Below, piece by piece: positions 43,008-51,961 of a stretch of 64,000 nt of DNA. The stretch's first letter is position 1, and each line of letters opens with the position of its first letter. The notes below the pieces were generated by a model. The model saw only the letters and a program-made list of their open reading frames with translations, did no database searches and was not told the origin of the DNA. Origin of the DNA: Paenibacillus selenitireducens (GTDB lineage Bacteria; Bacillota; Bacilli; Paenibacillales; Paenibacillaceae); NCBI RefSeq assembly GCF_002021565.1, contig NZ_MSZX01000001.1:744027-808026 (forward strand). The letters run 5' to 3'. The position numbers and the translations under genes were made by a program.

Positions 43008-44369
43008 ATGTATAAGCGTATTAGTGCAGTGTTATTTCCGATCGTCGCCCTATTTTTAGTTGGGACAGTCATTTGGGGATATCAAGAGCACAAGACCAAG
43101 AATTCCATTTTGTTAAAGGCAGAAAATCAGTACCAAAGAGCATTTCACGATTTGTCCTATCATGTGGAGAAGTTACATACAGAGTTAGGGAACACATTAG
43201 CCGTTAACTCTGCATCACAGGGGATGCATCGGAAGAGTCTTGTGAACGTATGGCGATTAACGAGTGAAGCACAGAGTGAGATCAACCAGCTGCCGTTAAC
43301 TCTGTTGCCCGTTAGCAAGACGGAAGATTTCTTAACCCATATCTCGAATTTCTCCTACAAGACAGCGGTTCGAGATTTGACGAAACAGCCTCTCTCGCCG
43401 GATGAGATGAAAACGTTGAAAACATTGTATGAGAATTCAAAAGGAATTTCGTCCGATCTTCAGAAAGTACAAGAGGCATCGCTGTCCAACCAGTTAAAGT
43501 GGACAGATGTGGAGCAAGCCATGGCTTCTGAAGGTCAAGGCAACGACAATACCATTGTGGATGGGTTTAGAAATGTGGATAAAAAGGTCGGTGCTTACCC
43601 CGAAATCAACTGGGGACCTGCTGTAGCAAGTGTGTACAGTAAACGATCTGTGAAGATGCTGAGTGGTAATAATGCCACACCTGAAGAAATTAAGAAAAAA
43701 GCCACTGAATTTTTTGGCGATCACAAAATCGTCGATGTGAAGGTCGTTGAGAACGGAGCGAAAACTGAATATGCTTCCTACTCAGCCATCGGAAAGCGCA
43801 AAAGCTCGAATTCCACGGTCCATTTGGATTATACGAAGCGCGGCGGTCATTTGATACGCTTTATGGATACGCGTAATATCGGAAAAAAAGCTATTTCCCA
43901 GGAAAAGGCGCTAGCAGAAGCAAAAAAATTCTTGGAGATGCACAAATATCCTTCCATGGAGCCTGTCAGCTATGACGAGTATGACAATATTGGCAGCTTT
44001 ATCTTCGTTCGCAAAGAGAACGGCATTCTCATTTATCCGGAACGTCTGATTGTTCGGATTGCACTGGATAATGGGGAAGTAACAGGGATTGAGGCCAGTG
44101 ACTTCGAATATAAAAAGCACAAAACGATCAAAACGGATACGAAGCCGAAATTGACCGAAGCGCAAGCCAAAAAAATGTTGAATCCCGGCCTGAAGGAAAA
44201 ATATCATCGCTTAGCCATTATCGAAAACGATCTTGGTGAACCGACTTTATGTTACGAGTTCGTTGGTGATATGAACGGTACGTCGTATCGTATTTATGTA
44301 AATGCATCGACGGGCATGGAAGAGAACATTGAAGAGCTAAAAGGGACAAAACAGAAAAGTCCAGCATGA
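43008..44369 (+). CDS. ypeB: germination protein YpeB
   Basis: A spore protein that in Bacillus stabilises and localises the cortex-lytic enzyme SleB. The 453-residue protein has an N-terminal membrane segment (AVLFPIVALFLVGTVIWGY), a helical N-terminal domain with WRLTSEAQSEINQLPL, and three PepSY-like C-terminal domains (EEIKKKATEFFGD, QEKALAEAKKFLEMHKYP, TEAQAKKMLNP). No sleB accompanies it here. Confidence 0.93.
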   Translation: MYKRISAVLFPIVALFLVGTVIWGYQEHKTKNSILLKAENQYQRAFHDLSYHVEKLHTELGNTLAVNSASQGMHRKSLVNVWRLTSEAQSEINQLPLTLLPVSKTEDFLTHISNFSYKTAVRDLTKQPLSPDEMKTLKTLYENSKGISSDLQKVQEASLSNQLKWTDVEQAMASEGQGNDNTIVDGFRNVDKKVGAYPEINWGPAVASVYSKRSVKMLSGNNATPEEIKKKATEFFGDHKIVDVKVVENGAKTEYASYSAIGKRKSSNSTVHLDYTKRGGHLIRFMDTRNIGKKAISQEKALAEAKKFLEMHKYPSMEPVSYDEYDNIGSFIFVRKENGILIYPERLIVRIALDNGEVTGIEASDFEYKKHKTIKTDTKPKLTEAQAKKMLNPGLKEKYHRLAIIENDLGEPTLCYEFVGDMNGTSYRIYVNASTGMEENIEELKGTKQKSPA

Positions 44370-44389
44370 TATGTGAAGTTTGGAATGGG

Positions 44390-44422
44390 AAGCCTTTCGA
44401 CAAAATGGTCGAAGGGCTTTTT
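44390..44422 (+). terminator. terminator of ypeB
   Basis: AAGCCTTTCGAC and GTCGAAGGGCTT form a stem with an AAAATG loop, followed by TTT. Confidence 0.85.
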
Positions 44423-44534
44423 GCTTTGTTCAAAACGCTAAGGTAATCTATCACTTGGTATGATATAATACTGCTAGATTTCGAACATTTGGCGAAATTT
44501 TCATATTGAAAATTGAATACGGTAGGTGATTTGA

Positions 44535-45188
44535 TTGTTACCTAAAGTGAGTGACCTTGTGTACTTGCAAGTTGCTTCTTCAGATGAGTATGAGGCAAAT
44601 CGGGAATATAAATCTCGAATTGCAGAGATGGATGATAACAATTTGTATATTGAAATACCCTTAGACGAGAAGACAGGTCGCTACAAGCCGCTACATTTCG
44701 GAGATGAGCTGTCTGTTTATTTTGTTGCTGAAGGCGGCATCAAAAACTATTTTAATTCTTATGTGTGCGGTTTTCGAGATGAAGTGGTTCGGATGGTCGC
44801 TATTAAAATGCCTGCAGAAGAATCGATTACGAAAATTCAACGCCGAAATTATCTTCGTGTTGCAGCCGAATTAGAAATGGCTGTGAAATTAATGGATCAG
44901 GTTCGCTTTATTGCACTAACCGAAGATGTAAGCGGTGGTGGGTTGTCATTCCGTTGTGACGGCAAATGGCACTTAAAGCCGGGTCAGGAAATTTCTTGTT
45001 GGTTATTGCTGCATTATCGTAACGGGTCGGTGGAACATTCCCATTTCCATGCTGAAGCGGTTCGGGTGAAAGCCTTGGAGAATGGCAAGCAACAAGTAAT
45101 GATGAAGTTTAGTAAAATTAGCGATACCGAGCAGCAGAAGATCATTCGGTATTGTTTTGAAAGACAATTCGAAATACGCAAGCATTAG
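44535..45188 (+). CDS. ypfA: PilZ-domain c-di-GMP receptor, YpfA-like flagellar brake
   Basis: A 217-residue protein of the YcgR/DgrA type that slows motility when c-di-GMP is high. It has the N-terminal YcgR beta-barrel domain (VYLQVASSDEYEANREYKSRI, split), then a PilZ domain with the ligand motifs QRRNYLRV (RxxxR type) and DVSGGGLSF (DxSxxG type). TTG 44535 is the only plausible start, following GGTAGGTGA. Position equals ypfA in Bacillus. Confidence 0.9.
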   Translation: MLPKVSDLVYLQVASSDEYEANREYKSRIAEMDDNNLYIEIPLDEKTGRYKPLHFGDELSVYFVAEGGIKNYFNSYVCGFRDEVVRMVAIKMPAEESITKIQRRNYLRVAAELEMAVKLMDQVRFIALTEDVSGGGLSFRCDGKWHLKPGQEISCWLLLHYRNGSVEHSHFHAEAVRVKALENGKQQVMMKFSKISDTEQQKIIRYCFERQFEIRKH

Positions 45189-45248
45189 CCGAATATTTCA
45201 ACTCAAGATGGGTATACTAGCCACCAATTCATATTGGGGGCGAGCTTT

Positions 45249-45470
45249 ATGCGTAACGACAAAGATTCGAGAACGGAATCCTACATTCACATGTTTCTCA
45301 TTTTTTCGAATCGAATAGAGAGATATATGAAGTTCATTCTGTATGTCTGTTGCTGTCTCTTAATTGTGAGTCAAATTGCACTGCGAATCCCTTGGATTCG
45401 GGGGATAATCTCTCATGTGGATAAGCTCGAAGGTGTGCCGATATCAACAGAAATGAAATCAAAAAAATAG
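45249..45470 (+). CDS. ypfB: YpfB-like small membrane protein (DUF5359)
   Basis: A 73-residue protein with a polar N-terminus, one membrane segment (FILYVCCCLLIVSQIALRI) and a short C-terminal tail. The NRIERYMKFILY lead into the membrane segment and its location between ypfA and cmk match YpfB. Function unknown. ATG 45249 follows GGGGGCGAG. Confidence 0.8.
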   Translation: MRNDKDSRTESYIHMFLIFSNRIERYMKFILYVCCCLLIVSQIALRIPWIRGIISHVDKLEGVPISTEMKSKK

Positions 45471-45489
45471 GTTTTCTAGTCGATTATTT

Positions 45490-45518
45490 TTGCATCCGCC
45501 CTTTATGTGTGGTATAAT
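45490..45518 (+). promoter_or_regulatory. sigma-A promoter before cmk
   Basis: TTGCAT (45490-45495) and a perfect TATAAT (45513-45518) are 17 bp apart. Confidence 0.75.
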
Positions 45519-45527
45519 TTTCACGTC

Positions 45528-45548
45528 GCAGGCAACGCCTGCTTTTTT
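45528..45548 (+). terminator. GC hairpin with T run at the cmk transcript start
   Basis: GCAGGC-AAC-GCCTGC followed by six T. It can end transcripts from ypfB. It also begins within about 5 nt of the start site set by the promoter at 45490-45518, where it could serve as a 5' stabilising hairpin. Confidence 0.7.
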
Positions 45549-45583
45549 CTTGAGGAATGCTTGCTTTGAGGAGGAACACCCTG

Positions 45584-46285
45584 TTGGATAATCATCAACG
45601 AGGCAGATTAGACAAAATCAATATTGCAATTGACGGACCTGCAGGGGCGGGGAAAAGTACGGTAGCTCGTAAGGTAGCCAAAGAATTGACATACGTATAT
45701 GTTGATACGGGCGCTATGTATCGTGCTGTGACGTGGTTTATGTTGGGCCACGATATTTCGTCAGATGAAACAGATCGAGTTATTCACGCGATGCGTGAGT
45801 TACATATTGAATTGATTCCTGGTGAAGAATGTCAACAGGTCATTGTTAATGGAGAAGATGTGACTGATTATATTCGTGCAAATCACATCAGCAAGAACGT
45901 GTCCAGCTATGCAAAAATTGGTCCGCTTCGTACGAAACTTGTCGAGATGCAGCGCAACATAGCAAGCAGTAAGGGTGTTGTGATGGATGGGCGGGATATC
46001 GGTACGCATGTGTTGCCGCAGGCGGAACTGAAAATTTTTCTTACTGCGAGTGTGGAAGAAAGAGCAATCCGTAGATATCAAGAAATTAAGGATAACCAAC
46101 AAGTTACCTTAGAACAGCTGATGCATGATATTGCTGAACGGGACCGTCAAGATGAACAGCGTGAAATTTCTCCGCTTGTCTGCGCAGAAGATGCGATTCG
46201 TTTGGACACAACCTCCATGAACATTGAAGAAGTTGTGAATCAAATTATTTCCTACTGCAGAACCATAACGGATGGAGCGAAGTAA
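45584..46285 (+). CDS. cmk: cytidylate kinase
   Basis: Phosphorylates CMP and dCMP with ATP. The 233-residue protein has the P-loop IAIDGPAGAGKSTVARK, YVDTGAMYRAVTW, VMDGRDIGTHVLP and the lid-region ERDRQDEQREISPL. TTG 45584 has a strong GAGGAGGAAC site 6-7 nt upstream; an ATG at 45557 would lengthen the protein beyond the usual size. Followed at 3 bp by plsC. Confidence 0.95.
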   Translation: MDNHQRGRLDKINIAIDGPAGAGKSTVARKVAKELTYVYVDTGAMYRAVTWFMLGHDISSDETDRVIHAMRELHIELIPGEECQQVIVNGEDVTDYIRANHISKNVSSYAKIGPLRTKLVEMQRNIASSKGVVMDGRDIGTHVLPQAELKIFLTASVEERAIRRYQEIKDNQQVTLEQLMHDIAERDRQDEQREISPLVCAEDAIRLDTTSMNIEEVVNQIISYCRTITDGAK

Positions 46286-46288
46286 ACT

Positions 46289-46861
46289 ATGTTGTATTCT
46301 TTTTGTCGAGCCCTCTTACGAGGTATATATGGATTATTGTTTAGACTTGAGGCAAAAGGGATAGAGAATGTTCCAGATGAAGGCGGCGTGTTGTTGTGCT
46401 CCAATCACGTGAGTTTGTTCGATCCTCCTACCGTGGGAATCAAGCTCGAACGTAAGGTACACTTCATGGCAAAGATGGAATTATTCAAAATTCCGGGTTT
46501 TGGGTGGTTGATCCGCGAACTAGGTGCCTTTCCTGTGAAAAGAAGTGGTGTCAGTAAAGAATCTATCAAAAATTCACTCAAGATTTTACGGGATGGAAAA
46601 GTAATGGGGATTTTCCCAGAGGGCTCGCGCAATTCGGACGGGGCTGGGAAGAAAGGTGCAGCTAGTTTTGCACTTCGCAGCGGAGCAGCTGTTGTACCTG
46701 TTGCAATTATTGGGAATTATAAATTGTTTCGTAAAATGAAAGTAGTATACGGGAAGCCAATCGATATTGCACCATTCCAGGAAGAACCGACGACTGCCGT
46801 TGATTTATTGACGGACGAGATTATGTCGAAGATCCAAGAACTGAAGCAGCAATCTCAGTAA
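46289..46861 (+). CDS. plsC: 1-acyl-sn-glycerol-3-phosphate acyltransferase
   Basis: Acylates lysophosphatidic acid to phosphatidic acid. The 190-residue protein has the acyltransferase motifs SNHVSLFDPP (HxxxxD), GAFPVKRSG, and FPEGSRNSDG, and VVPVAIIGN. It is probably translated together with cmk. It acts at the membrane with PlsY, encoded 5 kb downstream. Confidence 0.93.
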   Translation: MLYSFCRALLRGIYGLLFRLEAKGIENVPDEGGVLLCSNHVSLFDPPTVGIKLERKVHFMAKMELFKIPGFGWLIRELGAFPVKRSGVSKESIKNSLKILRDGKVMGIFPEGSRNSDGAGKKGAASFALRSGAAVVPVAIIGNYKLFRKMKVVYGKPIDIAPFQEEPTTAVDLLTDEIMSKIQELKQQSQ

Positions 46862-46969
46862 ACGAATGCATGAAATTTCAATTTGGAAAGATACTACAAT
46901 TTAGTGGTTTTGAACTCTGCCGTATGGTGGGTTTAAATAAATGGGGTTTTGAATTGAGGAGGTATTACA

Positions 46970-48202
46970 ATGTCGGAAGAAACAAATGTTGAATCTGTGG
47001 AAAACCAAGCAACACTTGACAACATCGTATCCATCAAAAAAGGAGATACTGTCAAAGGAACGATTGTTAAAATTGAGGATAACCAAGCCATTGTTAGCTT
47101 TGGATATAAATATGATGGTATTATCCCGATCCGTGAGTTATCTTCATTACAAGTAGAAAATGCTGCGGATGCGGTACAAATTGGCCAAGAAGTGGAGTGT
47201 AGAGTCGTGACTATTGATGATCAAAATGAAAAAATGGTACTTTCCAAGCGTCAAATCGACAATGAAAATGCTTGGGAGCAATTGCAAGCGAAATTAGACA
47301 GCGGTGAAGTTTTTGAAGTCGCTGTTGCAGATGTAGTAAAAGGTGGTCTAGTTGTTGATGTAGGAACGCGCGGTTTCATTCCTGCTTCGATGGTAGAGCG
47401 TCATTTCGTTGAAGATTTCAGCGATTACAAAGGTAAAACATTGCGCGTGAAAGTAAAAGAATTGGATCGCGAGAACAACAAAGTGATCTTGTCTCAAAAA
47501 GACGTTCTGGATCAAGAATTCGAAGCGAACAAATCTGCTATCATTGCAAATCTTCAAGAAGGTCAAGAGATCGATGGTACAGTACAACGTTTGACACAAT
47601 TCGGTGCATTCGTTGATATCGGTGGCGTAGACGGTCTTGTTCACGTATCTGAATTAGCTTGGTCTCATGTTGAGAAACCAGCTGACGTGGTTCAAGAAGG
47701 TCAAAGCGTTCGCGTAAAAGTATTGAAAGTGGATCCAGCTAACGGCAAAATCAGCTTGAGTATTAAAGCTGCTCAACCAGGTCCTTGGGATACAGCTGCA
47801 GGTCAATTCAACATTGGCGATATCGTTACAGGTACAGTGAAACGTCTTGTAAACTTCGGCGCATTCGTTGAAATCGCTGCTGGGGTTGAAGGACTTGTGC
47901 ATATTTCTCAAATCGCACACCGTCATATCGGTACTCCTCATGAAGTATTGAAAGAAGGACAAAGCGTTCAAGTGAAAATCTTGGATCTTAACGTTGCTGA
48001 GAAACGTGTAAGCTTGAGCATCAAAGAAACAGAAGAAGCTCCAGCAGAAGCACCTAAATCAGAAAAAGCTCCAAGATCTTCTTCCAGAGCGCCACGCGAA
48101 GAAATCAAATTGAACAACCCGAACGTATCGCTTAGCAACGAAGGCATGAGCTTCTCCCTAGCAGAGAAATTCGGCGACAAACTAAGCAAATTCAAAAACT
48201 AG
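46970..48202 (+). CDS. ypfD: 30S ribosomal protein S1 homologue YpfD
   Basis: An RNA-binding protein with four S1 repeats (about residues 22-88, 108-170, 192-260, 278-346). These show GTIVKIEDNQAIVSFGYKYDG in the first, and GAFVDIGGVDGLVHVSEL and GAFVEIAAGVEGLVHISQI in the last two. The 410-residue protein is shorter than the six-repeat E. coli S1 and typical of Firmicutes. A Lys/Glu/Ala-rich C-terminal tail follows. ATG 46970 follows GAGGAGG. Confidence 0.94.
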   Translation: MSEETNVESVENQATLDNIVSIKKGDTVKGTIVKIEDNQAIVSFGYKYDGIIPIRELSSLQVENAADAVQIGQEVECRVVTIDDQNEKMVLSKRQIDNENAWEQLQAKLDSGEVFEVAVADVVKGGLVVDVGTRGFIPASMVERHFVEDFSDYKGKTLRVKVKELDRENNKVILSQKDVLDQEFEANKSAIIANLQEGQEIDGTVQRLTQFGAFVDIGGVDGLVHVSELAWSHVEKPADVVQEGQSVRVKVLKVDPANGKISLSIKAAQPGPWDTAAGQFNIGDIVTGTVKRLVNFGAFVEIAAGVEGLVHISQIAHRHIGTPHEVLKEGQSVQVKILDLNVAEKRVSLSIKETEEAPAEAPKSEKAPRSSSRAPREEIKLNNPNVSLSNEGMSFSLAEKFGDKLSKFKN

Positions 48203-48231
48203 ACATCAGTTTATACGGGAGGAATGGAGAG

Positions 48232-49278
48232 ATGCGTGTTTCGCGCAAGGTGGAGCATCTGCAGCATGCGCTGCAAATTGGCCAAAGCGGAGAACACGGA
48301 CTTTCGGATATCCGTTTTGTGCACCAGTGTTTACCTGAGCAATCTCTCTCTTCCGTGTCACTCGAAACGTACATCGGCGAGCTCAATTTGAGTTCGCCGA
48401 TTGTTATTAATGCGATGACTGGAGGAGCGGCTGAGACGGAAGAAATCAATCGCGAGCTCGCGATTGCCGCAAGAGAGACGGGGATTGCGATGGCAGTCGG
48501 TTCGCAAATGTCCGCATTACGGCATCCGGAAGTACGTTCAAGCTATACCATTGTTCGAGAAATGAACCCCACAGGAATTGTCTTCGGTAATCTTGGCAGT
48601 GAAGCAACAGTAGACCAAGCACAACAAGCTGTGGAAATGCTGCAAGCGAATGCACTGCAAATTCATCTGAACCCCATGCAAGAATTAATTATGCCAGAAG
48701 GCGATCGTGATTTTCGCGGTGTATTGGATCGTATCGCACGCATTGTACACGCTGTATCTGTCCCTGTTATTGTCAAAGAAGTTGGATTTGGGATTACGGG
48801 AGAAGCGGCTCGACGCCTGCGTGAAATTGGTGTGAGTATCGTTGATGTAGGCGGCTTCGGCGGAACGAATTTTGCAGCCATTGAGAATGAGAGACGGGAA
48901 GAGTCGCTCGCTTGGCTCAATGATTGGGGAATCCCGACAAGTTGTTCTCTATTAGACGTACAAAAGAGTTGCGCCCCTGCACATATTATGGCTTCAGGCG
49001 GTATTCGCAATGCTTTGGATATTTGTAAAGCGCTTGCTATTGGTGCTGGAGCTGCAGGATTAGCAGGTATATTCTTGAAAACGTTGAAAACACAAGGTAC
49101 ATCAGCGGTCATTCAACAAATCAATACCCTGCATGCACATATCAAGTTGATCATGACCGGCGTTGGTGCAGCTACAATTGAAGAATTATGGCGCGTCCCA
49201 TTCATTATTGGCGGTGAAACTGCTCACTGGTGTTATGCCCGCGGCATTGACATTACCGAATTTGCTCAGAGAAAGTAA
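48232..49278 (+). CDS. fni: type 2 isopentenyl-diphosphate delta-isomerase
   Basis: An FMN- and NADPH-dependent enzyme that interconverts IPP and DMAPP for isoprenoid synthesis. The 348-residue protein has RKVEHLQHAL at the N-terminus, NAMTGG, the GSQMSALRHPE loop, HLNPMQE, VKEVGFGIT with the flavin-contacting Lys, GGFGGTNF and GGIRNALDICKALAIGA. It follows ypfD as in Bacillus. Confidence 0.95.
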   Translation: MRVSRKVEHLQHALQIGQSGEHGLSDIRFVHQCLPEQSLSSVSLETYIGELNLSSPIVINAMTGGAAETEEINRELAIAARETGIAMAVGSQMSALRHPEVRSSYTIVREMNPTGIVFGNLGSEATVDQAQQAVEMLQANALQIHLNPMQELIMPEGDRDFRGVLDRIARIVHAVSVPVIVKEVGFGITGEAARRLREIGVSIVDVGGFGGTNFAAIENERREESLAWLNDWGIPTSCSLLDVQKSCAPAHIMASGGIRNALDICKALAIGAGAAGLAGIFLKTLKTQGTSAVIQQINTLHAHIKLIMTGVGAATIEELWRVPFIIGGETAHWCYARGIDITEFAQRK

Positions 49279-49320
49279 GATTAAAAACCATCCGATTGAC
49301 AGATAATAGGAGCAGTTGAG

Positions 49321-49959
49321 GTGATCCTATTGAATGCGGGTACAATCGCGATATTAGTGTATTTGATTGTCCTTATATTAATTGTTAGCGGTTGGAAAGA
49401 AGTTTTTATGAAATCTCTGTCTTATCGAGCATGTTTATTATTTATGTTAGGCTGGCTAATATGTGTATTTATGAACCTGCAGATCACGCCTAACATTCGA
49501 TTGAATGCAGGCATCGTGGTATTGCTCAGCAGTGCGCTTCTATGTTTTTTTCAGATTCAGGTGTGGTATCGCAAATTATATGTACTGACGGTTACTGTAT
49601 TAATTGGTACGGTGTATGCCTTATTCGGGCATTTCGTGAGGATGGACCCTATATTTATATGGGTTTCGCCCGTGTGGGATCCCGTCATTGTAGCTACCTT
49701 GTGCGTGTTGCTTGCCGTTCAATCCATAGAAGAGCAAATGGTTGTGATCACGATAGCTTTTCTACTTGGGGACGGATTGTTACAATGGATATCAGGAGGT
49801 CATCATGTTATTTCACTCGGCACGGCTGGGTGGTATGACCAATGGTGGTTAGCGATCGTTGTTGCTCGTTTAAGCGCATGGTGCTGGGAGTCGGCGATGA
49901 TTGTGGGGAAGCAAACGGCAGGTTTTGTATATAGACGAGTAAAGAGTTGGAAGAAGTAA
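49321..49959 (+). CDS. yphA: YphA-like membrane protein
   Basis: A 212-residue integral membrane protein with about six to seven hydrophobic segments and a basic C-terminal tail. It lies between fni and der, the position of yphA in Bacillus, and has the same layout. No function is known. GTG 49321 is preceded by AGGAG at 9 nt. Confidence 0.75.
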   Translation: MILLNAGTIAILVYLIVLILIVSGWKEVFMKSLSYRACLLFMLGWLICVFMNLQITPNIRLNAGIVVLLSSALLCFFQIQVWYRKLYVLTVTVLIGTVYALFGHFVRMDPIFIWVSPVWDPVIVATLCVLLAVQSIEEQMVVITIAFLLGDGLLQWISGGHHVISLGTAGWYDQWWLAIVVARLSAWCWESAMIVGKQTAGFVYRRVKSWKK

Positions 49960-49997
49960 TGACAGAATGTGAGTCAAGGTATAGGAGGAAATAGATT

Positions 49998-51320
49998 ATG
50001 TCTAGACCAGTTGTGGCCATTGTTGGACGTCCTAACGTCGGCAAGTCAACGATCTTTAACCGGATTATCGGGGATCGTCTGGCCATTGTTGAAGACAAGC
50101 CAGGGATCACGCGTGATCGGATCTACGGGACGGCAGAATGGAATGGGATTCCCTTTAGTGTTATCGATACGGGCGGAATTGAAATTGATGGCGAAGATGC
50201 TATCTTAAAGTCCATCCGTATGCAAGCGGAGCTTGCGATTGAAGAAGCTGACGTGATCGTCTTCATGTGTGAAGCGAAGAGCGGTCTTACGAACGCAGAT
50301 GAAGAAGTAGCTCAAATTCTCTTCCGCTCCGGCAAGCCAGTCGTTGTTGCGGTTAATAAAGTCGATAATTTAAGCCGCATGGATGAGATTTATGAATTTT
50401 ACAGCTTAGGTTTCGGCGATCCGATTGCAATGTCGGGTTCCCACGGTACAGGTGTAGGTGATCTGTTGGATGCTGTTACGGTATTGCTGCCTGAAAAGGA
50501 AGAAGAACATTACGACGAAGACGTGATCAAAGTAGCGTTGATCGGTAGACCGAATGTTGGGAAATCGTCGCTTGTCAATGCGATTCTTGGCGAAGAACGT
50601 GTTATTGTTAGTGATATTGCGGGAACAACGCGAGATGCGATTGATACGCCGTTTGAACGCGATGGACAGAAGTATGTATTGATTGATACAGCCGGGATGC
50701 GTAAGCGCGGTAAAGTTTATGAAACCACTGAGAAATACAGTGTGATGCGTGCGATCAAAGCGATTGAACGGGCCGATGTCGTTCTCGTTGTCGTAAATGG
50801 CGAGGAAGGGATTATCGAGCAGGATAAGCATATCGCAGGATATGCGCATGATGCGGGTAAAGCCTCTTTATTCGTGGTGAATAAATGGGATGTCGTCGAG
50901 AAAGACGACAAAACGATGCAACAATTTACGCAGAAGATTCGTGACCATTTCTTGTTCATGACATACAGTCCGATTGTATACTTATCTGCAAAAACGAAGC
51001 AGCGTCTGCAGAAGCTATTGCCAGTCGTTCAACATGTCTCTGAACAGCATGCACTTCGGATTCAGACACATATCCTGAATGACATCGTATCCGATGCGGT
51101 TGCGATTAATCCGCCACCAACGGATAAAGGGCGTAGAATGCGGATTAACTATGCTACACAAGTGGCTGTAAAGCCGCCTACGATGGTTATTTTCGTAAAT
51201 GATCCGGAGTTAATGCATTTCTCCTATGAGCGTTATTTAGAGAATAAGATTCGAGCCGCATTTAACTTTGAAGGAACGCCGATTCGTATCTTTACACGCC
51301 GCAAAACGGATAAAGATTAG
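49998..51320 (+). CDS. der: ribosome biogenesis GTPase Der (EngA)
   Basis: A double GTPase needed for 50S assembly. The 440-residue protein has two Ras-like domains, each with a P-loop (GRPNVGKST at residue 9 and GRPNVGKSS near 183), DTGG and DTAG switch II motifs, and NKVD / NKWD base motifs. A C-terminal KH-like domain follows ([18 protein letters not shown]). Confidence 0.97.
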   Translation: MSRPVVAIVGRPNVGKSTIFNRIIGDRLAIVEDKPGITRDRIYGTAEWNGIPFSVIDTGGIEIDGEDAILKSIRMQAELAIEEADVIVFMCEAKSGLTNADEEVAQILFRSGKPVVVAVNKVDNLSRMDEIYEFYSLGFGDPIAMSGSHGTGVGDLLDAVTVLLPEKEEEHYDEDVIKVALIGRPNVGKSSLVNAILGEERVIVSDIAGTTRDAIDTPFERDGQKYVLIDTAGMRKRGKVYETTEKYSVMRAIKAIERADVVLVVVNGEEGIIEQDKHIAGYAHDAGKASLFVVNKWDVVEKDDKTMQQFTQKIRDHFLFMTYSPIVYLSAKTKQRLQKLLPVVQHVSEQHALRIQTHILNDIVSDAVAINPPPTDKGRRMRINYATQVAVKPPTMVIFVNDPELMHFSYERYLENKIRAAFNFEGTPIRIFTRRKTDKD

Positions 51321-51346
51321 GGGAACAAAGGAAGGAGAACCGAACC

Positions 51347-51961
51347 GTGGTTCTAGCGATTATCTCAATAATTCTAAGTTATTTAATCGGTGCCATTAGC
51401 TTTAGCTTTATTATTGCGAAATGGTTAAAAGGTATCGATATACGGCAACATGGCAGTGGAAATGCAGGGGCAACGAATACGCTTCGGGTTCTGGGAAAAG
51501 GACCAGGGATTTGTGTTCTGCTGCTGGATATGGGTAAAGGGATTCTAGCCGTATGGGTAGGGAAATGGATGGGCGACATCTCCGTGTGGATCCCTGTGAT
51601 CTGTGGTATCGCAGCGATTGTAGGGCATAACTGGCCTGTGTATTTCCATTTCAAAGGCGGCAAAGGAATTGCGACGACCATCGGTGTCATGGCTACATTG
51701 GCATTTTTGCCGTCGTTATTTGCAGGTATTATAGCTATCATTGTGATTGCGTTAACAAGATACGTATCACTAGGTTCATTAATTCTATCGGCTGCTCTGC
51801 CGATTCTCATCCTCATTATGAACCGACCGTATGAAATATTATGGGCGAGCTTGCTCTTGTGCGTTTTCGCATTTGTGAGACATCGCACGAACATTGTGAA
51901 GATTGTACAAGGAAAAGAGAACAAGCTCGGCGCGAAGAAAGGGGAAAGACGCGTTGTCTAA
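51347..51961 (+). CDS. plsY: glycerol-3-phosphate acyltransferase PlsY
   Basis: Transfers an acyl group from acyl-phosphate to glycerol-3-phosphate, the first step of phospholipid synthesis. The 204-residue membrane protein has about five hydrophobic segments and the three conserved loops: GSGNAGATNTLRVLGK, FKGGKGIATTIG and NRPYE...RHRTNI. GTG 51347 follows AAGGAGA. It overlaps gpsA by 8 bp, so supply and use of glycerol-3-phosphate are coupled. Confidence 0.94.
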   Translation: MVLAIISIILSYLIGAISFSFIIAKWLKGIDIRQHGSGNAGATNTLRVLGKGPGICVLLLDMGKGILAVWVGKWMGDISVWIPVICGIAAIVGHNWPVYFHFKGGKGIATTIGVMATLAFLPSLFAGIIAIIVIALTRYVSLGSLILSAALPILILIMNRPYEILWASLLLCVFAFVRHRTNIVKIVQGKENKLGAKKGERRVV

